Source: Bacteroidota bacterium (GTDB taxonomy: Bacteria; Bacteroidota; Bacteroidia; B-17B0; Aurantibacillaceae). Taken from it: a stretch of 39,611 nt of DNA. The stretch spans positions 64,001 through 103,611 of the forward strand of contig JAFDXR010000028.1 of NCBI GenBank assembly GCA_018267825.1, read 5' to 3'. The notes beneath the pieces were generated by a model that worked only from the letters and a program-made list of their open reading frames with translations, ran no database searches and was not told the origin of the DNA. The position numbers and the translations under genes are program-made. Position 1 is the first letter of the stretch; each line of letters begins with the position of its first letter. Below are positions 23,805 to 31,921 of this stretch, piece by piece.

Positions 23805-26198
23805 CTATTTCATAACAACCATCTTCATCATGGTCGAATGGTATCCATCAGCAGCGATCACTTGGTAGAAATAGGTGCCATTGCTCAGGTTGCTTAGATC
23901 AATGCTCACTTGTCCTTGTGAAGATTCCACGCAGCTTTGCTGGATCATTTCACCTATGGTATTGTAAACGCAAAGACTCAGGTCTTTTTTACCGGCCAGG
24001 TTATAATTGATGTAAGTGATCGTATGAGCCGGGTTCGGTATATTCTGTGAAACGTAATTAACGCTTTGATCGTAATTCTGTATGCCCGCTGCATTCGGCC
24101 CCTGCAGGATGTTTACCGACATATCATCGAAATAGAAGCCATCGTAATTTACACCCTGGTCGCTCACCAGTACATAACGGATATTGATCATCTGGCCCAG
24201 GTAAGCACCCAGGTCCATTTCTTCCCATACCCAGTTGTTTTGAATACCATCATAAAGCGGATTATCCTGGTCCTGGTCTACAGTTCCGGCATGTGTGTAA
24301 TGTCCGCATAGCGGTGTCCATGCATTGGCACCATTCACTGAGGCCTGCACCTCCACATAATCATAACCCGGCTCCAGATTCCATTTGGCCCAGAAGTTTA
24401 GCGTGGCGTGACTTGCATTACTAAGATCAACCGGTGTGTTGAGTGTTAAACGGGAGTTGGTATTGTTGGCATAGTTTCCACCCGGGCTATCGGTGATAGA
24501 ACTTGGCGGCGATACATATTGCTGTGTGGAAATCCCCCAGGCTGCACCGCTTGAGGTGAAGCCTGATACAGCGGATCCGTTGTTGGTGTATACCGTGTTG
24601 GATTGCCCGAAGACTTTGGTAATCGTATCATTCTCATCGCCATAACCGTTGTTGACCCGCAATACATAACGGAATTGCTGCCCGTTGGTAATAGCGGGAT
24701 TAAGGGTATATGAAATAGAATCGTGTTTAAGCTGAAGCAGGCTCATGTTGTTGTATACCTTAGGACTGCCTACACTGCTGATCCAGCTGTCGAGCGGAAT
24801 AACAGAAACAGTAAATACAGAAGGACTGTCGAGACCCAGGCGTTGAATGGAATAATTGAGATAGCCGCTTTGTGAGTTAAAGGCATACGGTTTTTCATCT
24901 TTCACCAGGGCATATTTACCAACGAGTTTAGCGGCATATATGTTCTGCCAGAGGGAGTTTTCGCAAATGCCTGTAATATCCGATTGAGGTGGCCAGAAAC
25001 TGGTTCCGATCTCGGGTGTCATCGACAGAATTTTATTTTTGGTGCTTTGTTCGCCATAACCCCAGTCGTCGGAATCGCCATTGGTAACATATTGTACGGT
25101 TTGATTACCTGTACCCGTCACAAAGTGGTTTAAAGAAGTCATGAGGTGTGTATGATTAACAAATACAGCCGAATCCGGTGTATACAGGTTGGCTATATAG
25201 CCCCATGGATAAATGAGATCATTGCCATAGGTGTGGTAGTTGACAGAAATGCGGAACTGATGTTGTGTGTCAAACCATTGAATGGCTTGGATCTCTGGTT
25301 CCGAAAAGGCAGAAGCTCCACGGTAGGTATCGCTGCTGGTTGTTGGTGATGAACCTACATTATCATAGGCCCAGTGAAAACCATAATTGCGGTTCAGATC
25401 TACACCCATAGTACCATCACCATTGTTTCGCCTGTTTTTACGCCACATACCGCCACCGCCCGGATTGGTTGTCTGATTATAGATATAGCCATCCGGATTG
25501 ACGCAGGGCACAAAGTACATTTCTGTATTATCTATCAGGGCTTTTATATCGGGATTGCTGTTGTAATTTTCGAGCAGGTAATACATGTAATAGATCATTT
25601 GCGACAGGGATGCCGGTTCACGGGCATGATGCAGGGCAGTGTATATGATCTGAGGTTCCGGTTCATTGCTGTTTGGATTGTCGGAGATTTTGAGCCACCA
25701 GATCGGACGGTGTTCAATGCTGTGAAAAGTATCAATTGGCATACGGGCTGTTACGAGGTTCGGAAATTTAGAAACCATCGTGTCCAGAATATTGAGCATT
25801 TCCTGGTAGGTGTAATAACCACCCATGGAACCAAGCTGGAAATTTGCCGGTGTAGTTATGGGCGCTACATTCGAAGGGCAGGCTACACTGGTATTCTGTT
25901 GGGTTTTGTTGGCGTTGGTTTTGTTCTGATCAGCATAATAGGTGGAAACATCGTCGATGAGTATATCTACTGTATAGCCATTTTGCCGGGCAATGGCCAG
26001 TTCTGTTTCCGAAAAATCGGAAATGTAATAGGCATTCTTTTTGTGTTCACCATGATCTACGGTAACACCAAGTTCGGCAAGGTGTTTCAGGCTTTTACTA
26101 TTGTCATCTATATGAATTCTGGCGCGTGAGTATTTTGGTTGCTGGCCAAACAGGCAAATGCTGTACGACAGGCATAACAGGAATAGGAGTGATTTCAT
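23805..26198 (-). CDS. secreted M14 zinc carboxypeptidase with T9SS type A sorting domain
   Basis: This 797-residue exported protease has a signal peptide (ending L-F-G-Q), a short propeptide-like region and an M14 catalytic domain. Zinc ligands are visible as His191 and Glu194 in HHAREP and His322 in NYHTYG; the catalytic Glu396 is in MTPEIG. Substrate-binding segments include VNPDGY, WRKNRRN and GVDLNRNYGFHW. The catalytic domain is followed by a beta-rich region, a jelly-roll-like domain (LNFWAKWNLEPGYDYVEVQ ... GFYFDDMSV) and a C-terminal sorting domain (NIPNPAHTITYINYNL ... LSNGTYFYQVIA ... KMVVMK) that directs export through the type IX system. The ATG at 26198 is chosen because the frame upstream opens only with TTG. 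It likely digests external peptides or proteins. Confidence 0.95.
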   Translation of the reverse strand: MKSLLFLLCLSYSICLFGQQPKYSRARIHIDDNSKSLKHLAELGVTVDHGEHKKNAYYISDFSETELAIARQNGYTVDILIDDVSTYYADQNKTNANKTQQNTSVACPSNVAPITTPANFQLGSMGGYYTYQEMLNILDTMVSKFPNLVTARMPIDTFHSIEHRPIWWLKISDNPNSNEPEPQIIYTALHHAREPASLSQMIYYMYYLLENYNSNPDIKALIDNTEMYFVPCVNPDGYIYNQTTNPGGGGMWRKNRRNNGDGTMGVDLNRNYGFHWAYDNVGSSPTTSSDTYRGASAFSEPEIQAIQWFDTQHQFRISVNYHTYGNDLIYPWGYIANLYTPDSAVFVNHTHLMTSLNHFVTGTGNQTVQYVTNGDSDDWGYGEQSTKNKILSMTPEIGTSFWPPQSDITGICENSLWQNIYAAKLVGKYALVKDEKPYAFNSQSGYLNYSIQRLGLDSPSVFTVSVIPLDSWISSVGSPKVYNNMSLLQLKHDSISYTLNPAITNGQQFRYVLRVNNGYGDENDTITKVFGQSNTVYTNNGSAVSGFTSSGAAWGISTQQYVSPPSSITDSPGGNYANNTNSRLTLNTPVDLSNASHATLNFWAKWNLEPGYDYVEVQASVNGANAWTPLCGHYTHAGTVDQDQDNPLYDGIQNNWVWEEMDLGAYLGQMINIRYVLVSDQGVNYDGFYFDDMSVNILQGPNAAGIQNYDQSVNYVSQNIPNPAHTITYINYNLAGKKDLSLCVYNTIGEMIQQSCVESSQGQVSIDLSNLSNGTYFYQVIAADGYHSTMMKMVVMK

Positions 26199-26277
26199 GG
26201 GTTGTGTATTGTAGTGGGCAAACAAAGCCTCTTTGATCTAAAGTACTGCCTAAAAACAAGAAAAACAAGTGCATAAA

Positions 26278-26310
26278 AAAAGCCGCTGGTTGTTATACCC
26301 GGCGGCTTTT
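26278..26310 (-). terminator. terminator after the His-rich lipoprotein gene
   Basis: A 12-bp stem (AAAAGCCGCTGG with CCGGCGGCTTTT, one G-T pair, 9-nt loop) is followed on the minus strand by a T tract. It lies 18 nt past the lipoprotein stop and separates it from the M14 gene. A weaker T run on the plus strand could make it bidirectional. Confidence 0.85.
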
Positions 26311-26328
26311 GCTATTTCAGTTTCAGTA

Positions 26329-26829
26329 TTAATTCATATTGGCTGTCTGTGCTCCGGTTACCACTACAGGTGTAGTCGCCGCACGAACCACGTTGATGTT
26401 GATGATGTAGGTTGTAGTATTGTCATCATCGTCATCATCATTGTCGTGGTGATGGTGGCATGAACCCGAATGCTGGCAGTTACCACCATGGTGCTCGTGG
26501 TGTTCGCCACATTGATGGTGCCCTTCAGCAATTTCGATAGTTACCTGGTCGGTGCCGGTGTAATTTGTTGCCGGGGTATAGTTATATACCATGTGCTCGG
26601 TTCCGTCTACGCTGGCAGTTTGACTTACAGAGAAATGCTGTGCCTGTTCTGTAATCCTGGCAGATTCTTTTTTCGATACGGTACCAAGGTCAAACTGGTA
26701 AGATTTATTCATATCTACAGTGGCATTCACCGTTTGTGTAGAATGGGTCGCTTTATGGTGTTTTCCGCAGGCGGTAAATAATACGGCTGCCGAAACAAAA
26801 GCGGTAAAAAGAAAGCTGATTTTTTTCAT
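26329..26829 (-). CDS. His/Asp-rich lipoprotein, probable metal-binding
   Basis: This 166-residue lipoprotein has a signal peptide with lipobox LFTAC (Cys at about 20). The central part has a beta pattern (YNYTPATNYTGTDQVTIEI) typical of bacterial Ig/cadherin-like domains. It then carries a remarkable stretch of about 33 residues in which His, Cys and Asp predominate: HHQCGEHHEHH, CQHSGSCHHHH, then a run of Asp. This would bind Ni, Zn, Cu or Ca. The last 25 residues are again beta-like. It is probably anchored to the outer or inner membrane in the periplasm. The coding DNA includes CAT/CGT triplet repeats (26420-26460) that could vary in length. A ZIP-type transporter lies 3 kb upstream, but no functional link is proven. 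The ATG at 26829 (MKKISFLF) is clearly right. Confidence 0.85.
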   Translation of the reverse strand: MKKISFLFTAFVSAAVLFTACGKHHKATHSTQTVNATVDMNKSYQFDLGTVSKKESARITEQAQHFSVSQTASVDGTEHMVYNYTPATNYTGTDQVTIEIAEGHHQCGEHHEHHGGNCQHSGSCHHHHDNDDDDDDNTTTYIININVVRAATTPVVVTGAQTANMN

Positions 26830-27090
26830 GTGGTTGATTTTGCTGATTAAAATTAAACAATAAAAGAAGAGCGCGGTTCCTGAGACTGTTAAAAAAACTC
26901 TTTTTAACATTTGCTCCTGATTTAAAACGCCTGCCTGCTCTGAATTATTATAATAAAGAGGTGAATGAGACGGATTAAGCGGTGATTAATATTGACGTCT
27001 TATTTCTGGCCCGGGCATGAAAGACACGAAGTTCAAAAGAAGGGCTTCAAGAGGCTTGTGTTTTTGAGCAATAAAGCCTAACTTAAAAGT

Positions 27091-27435
27091 ATGAAACGCA
27101 GTGTTCCATATATGATATGCCTGATAATCGGATACTTTGCAAATACAGGTTTTGCTCAGACTACCAAGCCGCCGCTGCAGAATGTAAGCGCCCTGGAATC
27201 GTTTCTGAAGTTTGAGGAGTCTCAAACGCACCCACCGGCAAATCAGCATTTACTCAGCCCTAAACCCTATCGCATGGTATCTTACCTGCCATGTATAGGA
27301 TATTCAATAGATCTTCCTTTTTTCTGTCAACTGGAAAGCGATGTGCATAAGCATACCAATCTCTGGATCAAGGTCCGGACCGGGAATGACGAGAGCTACA
27401 TGAAAATGATTTCGGTTCCTGCCGAAGGCCACTGA
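27091..27435 (+). CDS. small secreted protein of unknown function
   Basis: This 114-residue protein has a clear signal peptide (MKRSVPYMICLIIGYFANTG then F-A-Q) and a short mature region of about 90 residues without a recognised domain. It has two cysteines (in LPCIGYS and PFFCQLES), which could form one disulfide. It ends exactly at the base before the priA stop codon on the opposite strand. A TAACTTAA sequence just before the ATG is a poor promoter match. It may be real because of its good signal peptide, but I see no functional clue. Confidence 0.65.
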   Translation: MKRSVPYMICLIIGYFANTGFAQTTKPPLQNVSALESFLKFEESQTHPPANQHLLSPKPYRMVSYLPCIGYSIDLPFFCQLESDVHKHTNLWIKVRTGNDESYMKMISVPAEGH

Positions 27436-29937
27436 TTAAACAGGGTCTGCGTCAACCTGCAGCCTGTATTTGTGATTTTTGTTGTTGTACTGGAGTTTGT
27501 CGATCTCCGTTTTAATAAGATTCCTGATCTGGGTAGGAGAATAGCTGCGGTTTATTTTCAGGAGCACCCGTTTATGGTACTGGTCCTTGATCCTTGCAAT
27601 TAAAGGAAACTCAGGACCCAGCAGCATATTGCCAAACAAAGGTCGCAGTTGTTCCGCAAACTCATGCGCCAGGTTATTGGTGATATTGATGTCTTTGGAG
27701 ATAATCGTAAACTCAATAACCCTGGTAAAGGGAGGATAATGAAACTGTTCGCGCTCCGCAATCAGCGACTGATAAAACAAAGGATAGCTACCGTTTAGTA
27801 CCTGCAATATAACCGGGTGTTGAGGCTGTGATGTTTGTATGTATACTTTACCGGGTTTGTCTTTACGGCCCGCACGACCACTTACCTGAACGATGGTCTG
27901 GTAGGCTTTTTCAAAAGACCTGAAATCAGGGAAGTTCAGCATGCTATCCACATTCAGGATGCCTACCACGCTTACATGATTGAAATCGAGCCCTTTGGTA
28001 ACCATTTGTGTGCCTACCAGGATGTCGATGTTGCCCGCTTCAAATTCATCAATGAGTTGCTTGTAGGCATATTTACTTCGCGTGGTATCAAGATCCATAC
28101 GGGCTGTGCGGGCCTGCGGAAACAGAATTTCAATTTCTTCTTCTATTTTCTCGGTGCCCAGTCCCTTGTAACGCAGATCATTACTGCCACAGGCATTGCA
28201 GCTGTGTGGCGGAGCCATGTTATACCCACAATAATGGCAAACCAGCCTGTTTTGTTGTTTGTGATAGATCAGCGCAACATCGCAGTGTACGCAATGTGGA
28301 ATCCAGCGACAGTTGTTACATTCTGTGTAGGGTGCAAAGCCCCGGCGGTTCTGAAACAGGATGATCTGTTCCTTTTTTTCAATAGCCAGTTTCATGGCAT
28401 CTACCAACTGGCGTGAAAAAATGGAAACGTTTTGTTTCTGCTCTGTTTCTTTTTTCAGGTCACAAATAATGGTTTCGGGAAGCGAGGCGTTGCCAAAGCG
28501 TTCCTGTAACTCCACAAGTTTGTATTTTCCCTGCAAGGCGTTATAATAGCTTTCGAACGAGGGTGTAGCTGTACCCAGTATAATGTGGGCTTCGTGCAGT
28601 GATGCCAGGTAGAGTGCTGCATCGCGGGCATGGTAACGTGGCGCCGGATCCTGTTGCTTGTAAGAGGAGTCGTGTTCCTCGTCAACAATAATAAGTCCCA
28701 GTTTATGAAAAGGCAGAAACAGGGCAGAGCGCGCCCCCAGGATTACTTTAAAATGCCGGGCATCTTTTACACCTTGCTGTTCCTGTATAATACTGTTCCA
28801 TATTTCCACACGTTCATTTTCACTGAATCGGGAATGGTATATACCTACAATTTCACCAAATACGGCCCGTACGCGGGTAATAAGCTGTGTGGTTAATGCA
28901 ATTTCAGGTACCAGGAATAAAGTCTGGGTATTATTTTGCAGAGCCTGCCGGATCAGTTCGATGTAAATTTCTGTTTTACCGCTGCCGGTGATACCGTGCA
29001 GTAAAACCGCTTTTTTCGCCGAAAAAGCTTCCTGGACAGCATCCATGGCCTGTACCTGCGATACGTTCAGGGCTTTGGAGCTAAGGGCCTGTTTGTCGAA
29101 AAGCAAGCGGCTGGTTTCGAGCTCCTGTTCAATAAGAATGTTTTTTTTTATCATCGCGTTGATGACTGATGCATCAAAACGTTTGGCAACTACCGACTTC
29201 TTAATGAAACCGGTTTCTTTCATGTGCGCATCGCTCTTGTGAGCCTGCAACATAAAGAGCAACACCTCGGCCTGTTTGAAGGCTTTTTTCTCCAGGGTGC
29301 TCAGGGTATCGTGCAGTAATGTTTCGTTCTGAAGTAATTCCTGCGACAAGGCAATATAGGAGACCAGTTTCGGTTTATACTTATCTTTTATTTCTTCGTA
29401 TACAACGATGGCCCCTTTCTTAATAAGGGCATTAATATAACGCTGTATATTCTGGATCTGAAGCAATTTCGAAACATCTTCAAAGCTCATGTTTCCGGCA
29501 TGTTGCAAAGCCTCCAATACGAGGTGCTCCTTGTCGTTAAACAAGGTATAATCCGATTCTTCCAGCGAAAAATCGTCACGGAAGGTAATGTGCGATGAAC
29601 TGCTCAGTTTCAAACCGCTTGGCAGTGCGGCATTCATGACATCGCCGGGGTTGCAGAGGTAGTAGCCGGCTATCCAGTCCCAGAGCCTGAGCTGTGTTTC
29701 GGTTACAATGGGTTGCTCATCCAGGATGCTGTCTATGTATTTGGCCTGGTAATCGGCAGGCGCTGTGTTGTGTGTTTTGTATATAATGCCGGTATAGAAC
29801 CGCGTTTTTCCGAACTGTACAATCACACGCTTGCCAATGGCCACTTCGGCGTTGAGTTCGGTGGGTACACGGTAGGTGAACTTGTTCGGTACCGACAAGG
29901 GAACGATGACATCTATAAAAACCGTATCGTGAAGCAT
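27436..29937 (-). CDS. priA: primosomal replication protein N' (PriA helicase)
   Basis: This 833-residue protein is PriA, the 3'-5' helicase that recognises stalled forks and D-loops and reloads the replisome. The N-terminal 3'-end-binding domain (FIDVIVPLSVPNKFTYRVP) is followed by superfamily 2 motifs: Walker A LLHGITGSGKTEIY, DEEH box IIVDEEHDSSYKQQ, GTATPSFES, and the zinc-binding region CNNCRWIPHCVHCD ... CHYCG ... CNACG with paired cysteines. GTQMVTKGLDF and VSGRAGR are motifs V and VI. The length is slightly above E. coli PriA. The start ATG follows the ZIP transporter stop directly (TAAATG), so it is translated as part of the methyltransferase-zip-priA operon. Confidence 0.97.
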   Translation of the reverse strand: MLHDTVFIDVIVPLSVPNKFTYRVPTELNAEVAIGKRVIVQFGKTRFYTGIIYKTHNTAPADYQAKYIDSILDEQPIVTETQLRLWDWIAGYYLCNPGDVMNAALPSGLKLSSSSHITFRDDFSLEESDYTLFNDKEHLVLEALQHAGNMSFEDVSKLLQIQNIQRYINALIKKGAIVVYEEIKDKYKPKLVSYIALSQELLQNETLLHDTLSTLEKKAFKQAEVLLFMLQAHKSDAHMKETGFIKKSVVAKRFDASVINAMIKKNILIEQELETSRLLFDKQALSSKALNVSQVQAMDAVQEAFSAKKAVLLHGITGSGKTEIYIELIRQALQNNTQTLFLVPEIALTTQLITRVRAVFGEIVGIYHSRFSENERVEIWNSIIQEQQGVKDARHFKVILGARSALFLPFHKLGLIIVDEEHDSSYKQQDPAPRYHARDAALYLASLHEAHIILGTATPSFESYYNALQGKYKLVELQERFGNASLPETIICDLKKETEQKQNVSIFSRQLVDAMKLAIEKKEQIILFQNRRGFAPYTECNNCRWIPHCVHCDVALIYHKQQNRLVCHYCGYNMAPPHSCNACGSNDLRYKGLGTEKIEEEIEILFPQARTARMDLDTTRSKYAYKQLIDEFEAGNIDILVGTQMVTKGLDFNHVSVVGILNVDSMLNFPDFRSFEKAYQTIVQVSGRAGRKDKPGKVYIQTSQPQHPVILQVLNGSYPLFYQSLIAEREQFHYPPFTRVIEFTIISKDINITNNLAHEFAEQLRPLFGNMLLGPEFPLIARIKDQYHKRVLLKINRSYSPTQIRNLIKTEIDKLQYNNKNHKYRLQVDADPV

Positions 29938-30684
29938 TTAGCTGATCATCAAAGCTACAATTATTCCGCAGATCATGGAGCCGATCTTGGTAAGATTGTA
30001 TTTGTGGTTTTCGCTGGTTTCGAACATGATCGCCGTGGAGATATGCAGGAAAATACCGATCACCACACCAAACGAAGCCTTAAGGAATCCTTCATAATTG
30101 GTAACACCCAGGGTGGTGAGCAGGTAACTGATGAAACAGCCCAGCGGAGCCATAAGCGCAAAGAAGAGCAGGAGCAAAATGATCCTTCCTCTGGAGGCAT
30201 GGTGTTCCAGCAGCAAGCTCACAAATGCAATAGCAATGGGAATGTTGTGCAATGAAATGCCGACGATCATGGATTGCTGTACATTGAGCAGGGTGTGTCC
30301 ATCGGTAGGAATAATATTGCTCTGATAAATAGGCAGGCCTTCGAGCATGGAATGGAGGTAAAGCCCGAAGATCATGCCAATGGGCAGGTGTTTTTTGCAG
30401 GCATCGCTGTGCATGTGCACATGCCCGTGTTCAATGCCGGAAGAAAAATATTCAATGATGATCTGGATAAAAAAACCAACGAGAATAAAAATGCCACTGG
30501 TGTATTTATTGGCATTCTCGTAACACTCGGGCAGTAAGTGAATAAGCGAAATGGTGAACAGGTAGGCCGCGCTGAAAGCCAGCAATAACCGAAGGTAAGA
30601 GGTCTTGATCTTTACCGACAGAAAAATAATGCCTGTAATTAAAACGGGTAAGGCCAGGCTTATGCTGATAATAAACAGGTTCAT
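29938..30684 (-). CDS. ZIP family metal transporter
   Basis: This 248-residue inner-membrane protein has about eight hydrophobic segments and the ZIP signatures HSMLEGLPIY (HSxxEG, transmembrane segment 4) and HNIPIAIAFVSLL (HNxP, segment 5), which form the metal-conducting site. A His-rich cytoplasmic loop (HGHVHMHSDACKKH) precedes segment 4, as usual for ZIPs. Zinc or iron import is likely; the metal is not determined. It overlaps the upstream methyltransferase by four bases (ATGA) and abuts priA downstream, so all three are cotranscribed and probably coupled. Regulation by a zinc repressor is not evident from the DNA. Confidence 0.92.
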   Translation of the reverse strand: MNLFIISISLALPVLITGIIFLSVKIKTSYLRLLLAFSAAYLFTISLIHLLPECYENANKYTSGIFILVGFFIQIIIEYFSSGIEHGHVHMHSDACKKHLPIGMIFGLYLHSMLEGLPIYQSNIIPTDGHTLLNVQQSMIVGISLHNIPIAIAFVSLLLEHHASRGRIILLLLFFALMAPLGCFISYLLTTLGVTNYEGFLKASFGVVIGIFLHISTAIMFETSENHKYNLTKIGSMICGIIVALMIS

Positions 30685-31412
30685 TTTTTTTGAAATATAA
30701 GAACCAGTCTTGGCGACTGATGCTGATCGAAAGGTTCAAGTTTATAATTACCAAAGGTATGTAACAGGCTAAGATGATTCATTTCGGCCAGTCGCAGAAA
30801 ATCTTCACGCGTAAATAGTTTTACCTTTTCCTGGAACTGGTAGGTTTTGCCTTTATCATCAATGTCAATGGTTTTAATAACAATGTTTTCTTCAATGCGC
30901 TTGTGCAGCCTGAATGTAATGCCATCGAGTTCTTTAACGTCTTCGGCTACAAGTCCTGTGCATACTGGTTCGCTGTTCAGGTAATCGAGAATGAATAAAC
31001 CGTTTTTCTTCAAGCCGTCTGCTACAGCTTTAAATACATGCTGATCATCGCGGTCGCATGAAAAATAGCCGAAACTGGTAAACAGGTTGAATACCGCATC
31101 GAAGTAATTTACCATGAACGACTGACGCATGTCGTGGATGTAAAAATCGAGTGTGGCATTTTCATGCTGCCGGGCCAGTTTAATACTATTGGCAGAGAGG
31201 TCTGTGCCTACGGTACGAAAGCCTTTTTTGTTCAGGTAGATACTATGGCGGCCTTTACCGCAGCATAAGTCCCATACATTGCCTCCGGCCGGAAGCGGGA
31301 GGTTAGTAATGAGGTTGTCAATGAAAAAGGCAGCTTCTGCATCATTACGTCCTTTGTAAAGGATATGATAGTAAGGGGAGTCAAACCAGTTTTCGAACCA
31401 TTCTTTGGCCAT
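30681..31412 (-). CDS. class I SAM-dependent methyltransferase
   Basis: This 243-residue protein has a Rossmann-type methyltransferase fold. SAM-binding motif I is VWDLCCGKGRHSIYL, followed by motif II (TVGTDLS, acidic residue binding the ribose) and the DFYIHDMRQSF segment before the FDAVFNLFTSFGYF strand. The substrate is not recognisable; a small molecule or cofactor is as likely as protein or RNA. The start at ATG 31412 (MAKEWFENWF) is preferred over a TTG at 31421 within the promoter motif. It leads the methyltransferase-zip-priA operon. Confidence 0.88.
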   Translation of the reverse strand: MAKEWFENWFDSPYYHILYKGRNDAEAAFFIDNLITNLPLPAGGNVWDLCCGKGRHSIYLNKKGFRTVGTDLSANSIKLARQHENATLDFYIHDMRQSFMVNYFDAVFNLFTSFGYFSCDRDDQHVFKAVADGLKKNGLFILDYLNSEPVCTGLVAEDVKELDGITFRLHKRIEENIVIKTIDIDDKGKTYQFQEKVKLFTREDFLRLAEMNHLSLLHTFGNYKLEPFDQHQSPRLVLIFQKK

Positions 31413-31418
31413 AGCATA

Positions 31419-31426
31419 CAAAGGTA
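31419..31426 (-). promoter_or_regulatory. candidate -7 promoter element of the methyltransferase operon
   Basis: The minus strand reads TACCTTTG, identical to the mutL element and likewise ending 6 nt before the ATG. TTTT 19 nt upstream is a possible weak -33 box. Confidence 0.5.
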
Positions 31427-31499
31427 TTAAAAACAGGGGCGAATAAAAAACGGAATATTGTCCTATTCGTGGTTGGAGAGGTTTTGGTTATGATTATGC

Positions 31500-31921
31500 T
31501 CGGGTTGTTAGTGAATAGGGATGAAATGTCCGGCTCCTCCGGAGCCGCCGGTATAACCTTGTATGCCTGCTATTAATAATGTTGAGCCCCTCCGGGGCTG
31601 CTGTGTGTGGGGTTAGAACGGCTATTCCATTTTTATGCCCTTGTTGGTGTTATCACCAACAAGTAAAACATGTATCCAGCCCTGATTTCCTTGTTCCGAT
31701 CTCTATCAACACAGAGCGAAGGGGCCTTTGTGAACTTGCGAATAAATGTTCGGCTCCTCCGGAGCCATCTATGCCATTGTACCTGTTGTTAATAATGTTG
31801 AGCCCCTCTGGGGCTGCTGTGTGTGTGGTCAGGATGTTTGTGATTTTTCGGGCATGAAAGTGCAGGTAAAATGCCCGACTCATGGCCCCCGCGGAGACCG
31901 ACAGGAAGTACGCTATCCCTG
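31500..31921. repeat. mosaic array of hairpin repeats (cluster 2, inverted relative of cluster 1)
   Basis: This 420-nt stretch lies between the methyltransferase operon start and the DUF2490 gene. It carries CGGCTCC-TCC-GGAGCCG (31531), AGCCCC-TCC-GGGGCT (31585), GGCTCC-TCC-GGAGCC (31752) and AGCCCC-TCT-GGGGCT (31801), again with AATAATGTT tags. Its modules are those of cluster 1 in inverse orientation but in a different order: read on the minus strand they are C-A-B-A, against A-B-C-A in cluster 1. No coding capacity is evident. Confidence 0.85.
31631..31783 (-). repeat. 153-nt module B, inverted copy
   Basis: The reverse complement of this segment equals 23447-23599 at 143 of 153 positions. 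The 10-bp stem-loop at 31640-31663 is fully conserved. Differences in the other hairpin are compensatory (an inner C-G pair here is T-A in the partner). Confidence 0.9.

Noticed and set aside
27012..27023. 12-nt match (CGGGCATGAAAG) to module C upstream of the small secreted protein
   Set aside because: Similarity does not extend beyond the 12 nt, so it is likely chance or at best an unrecognisable relic.
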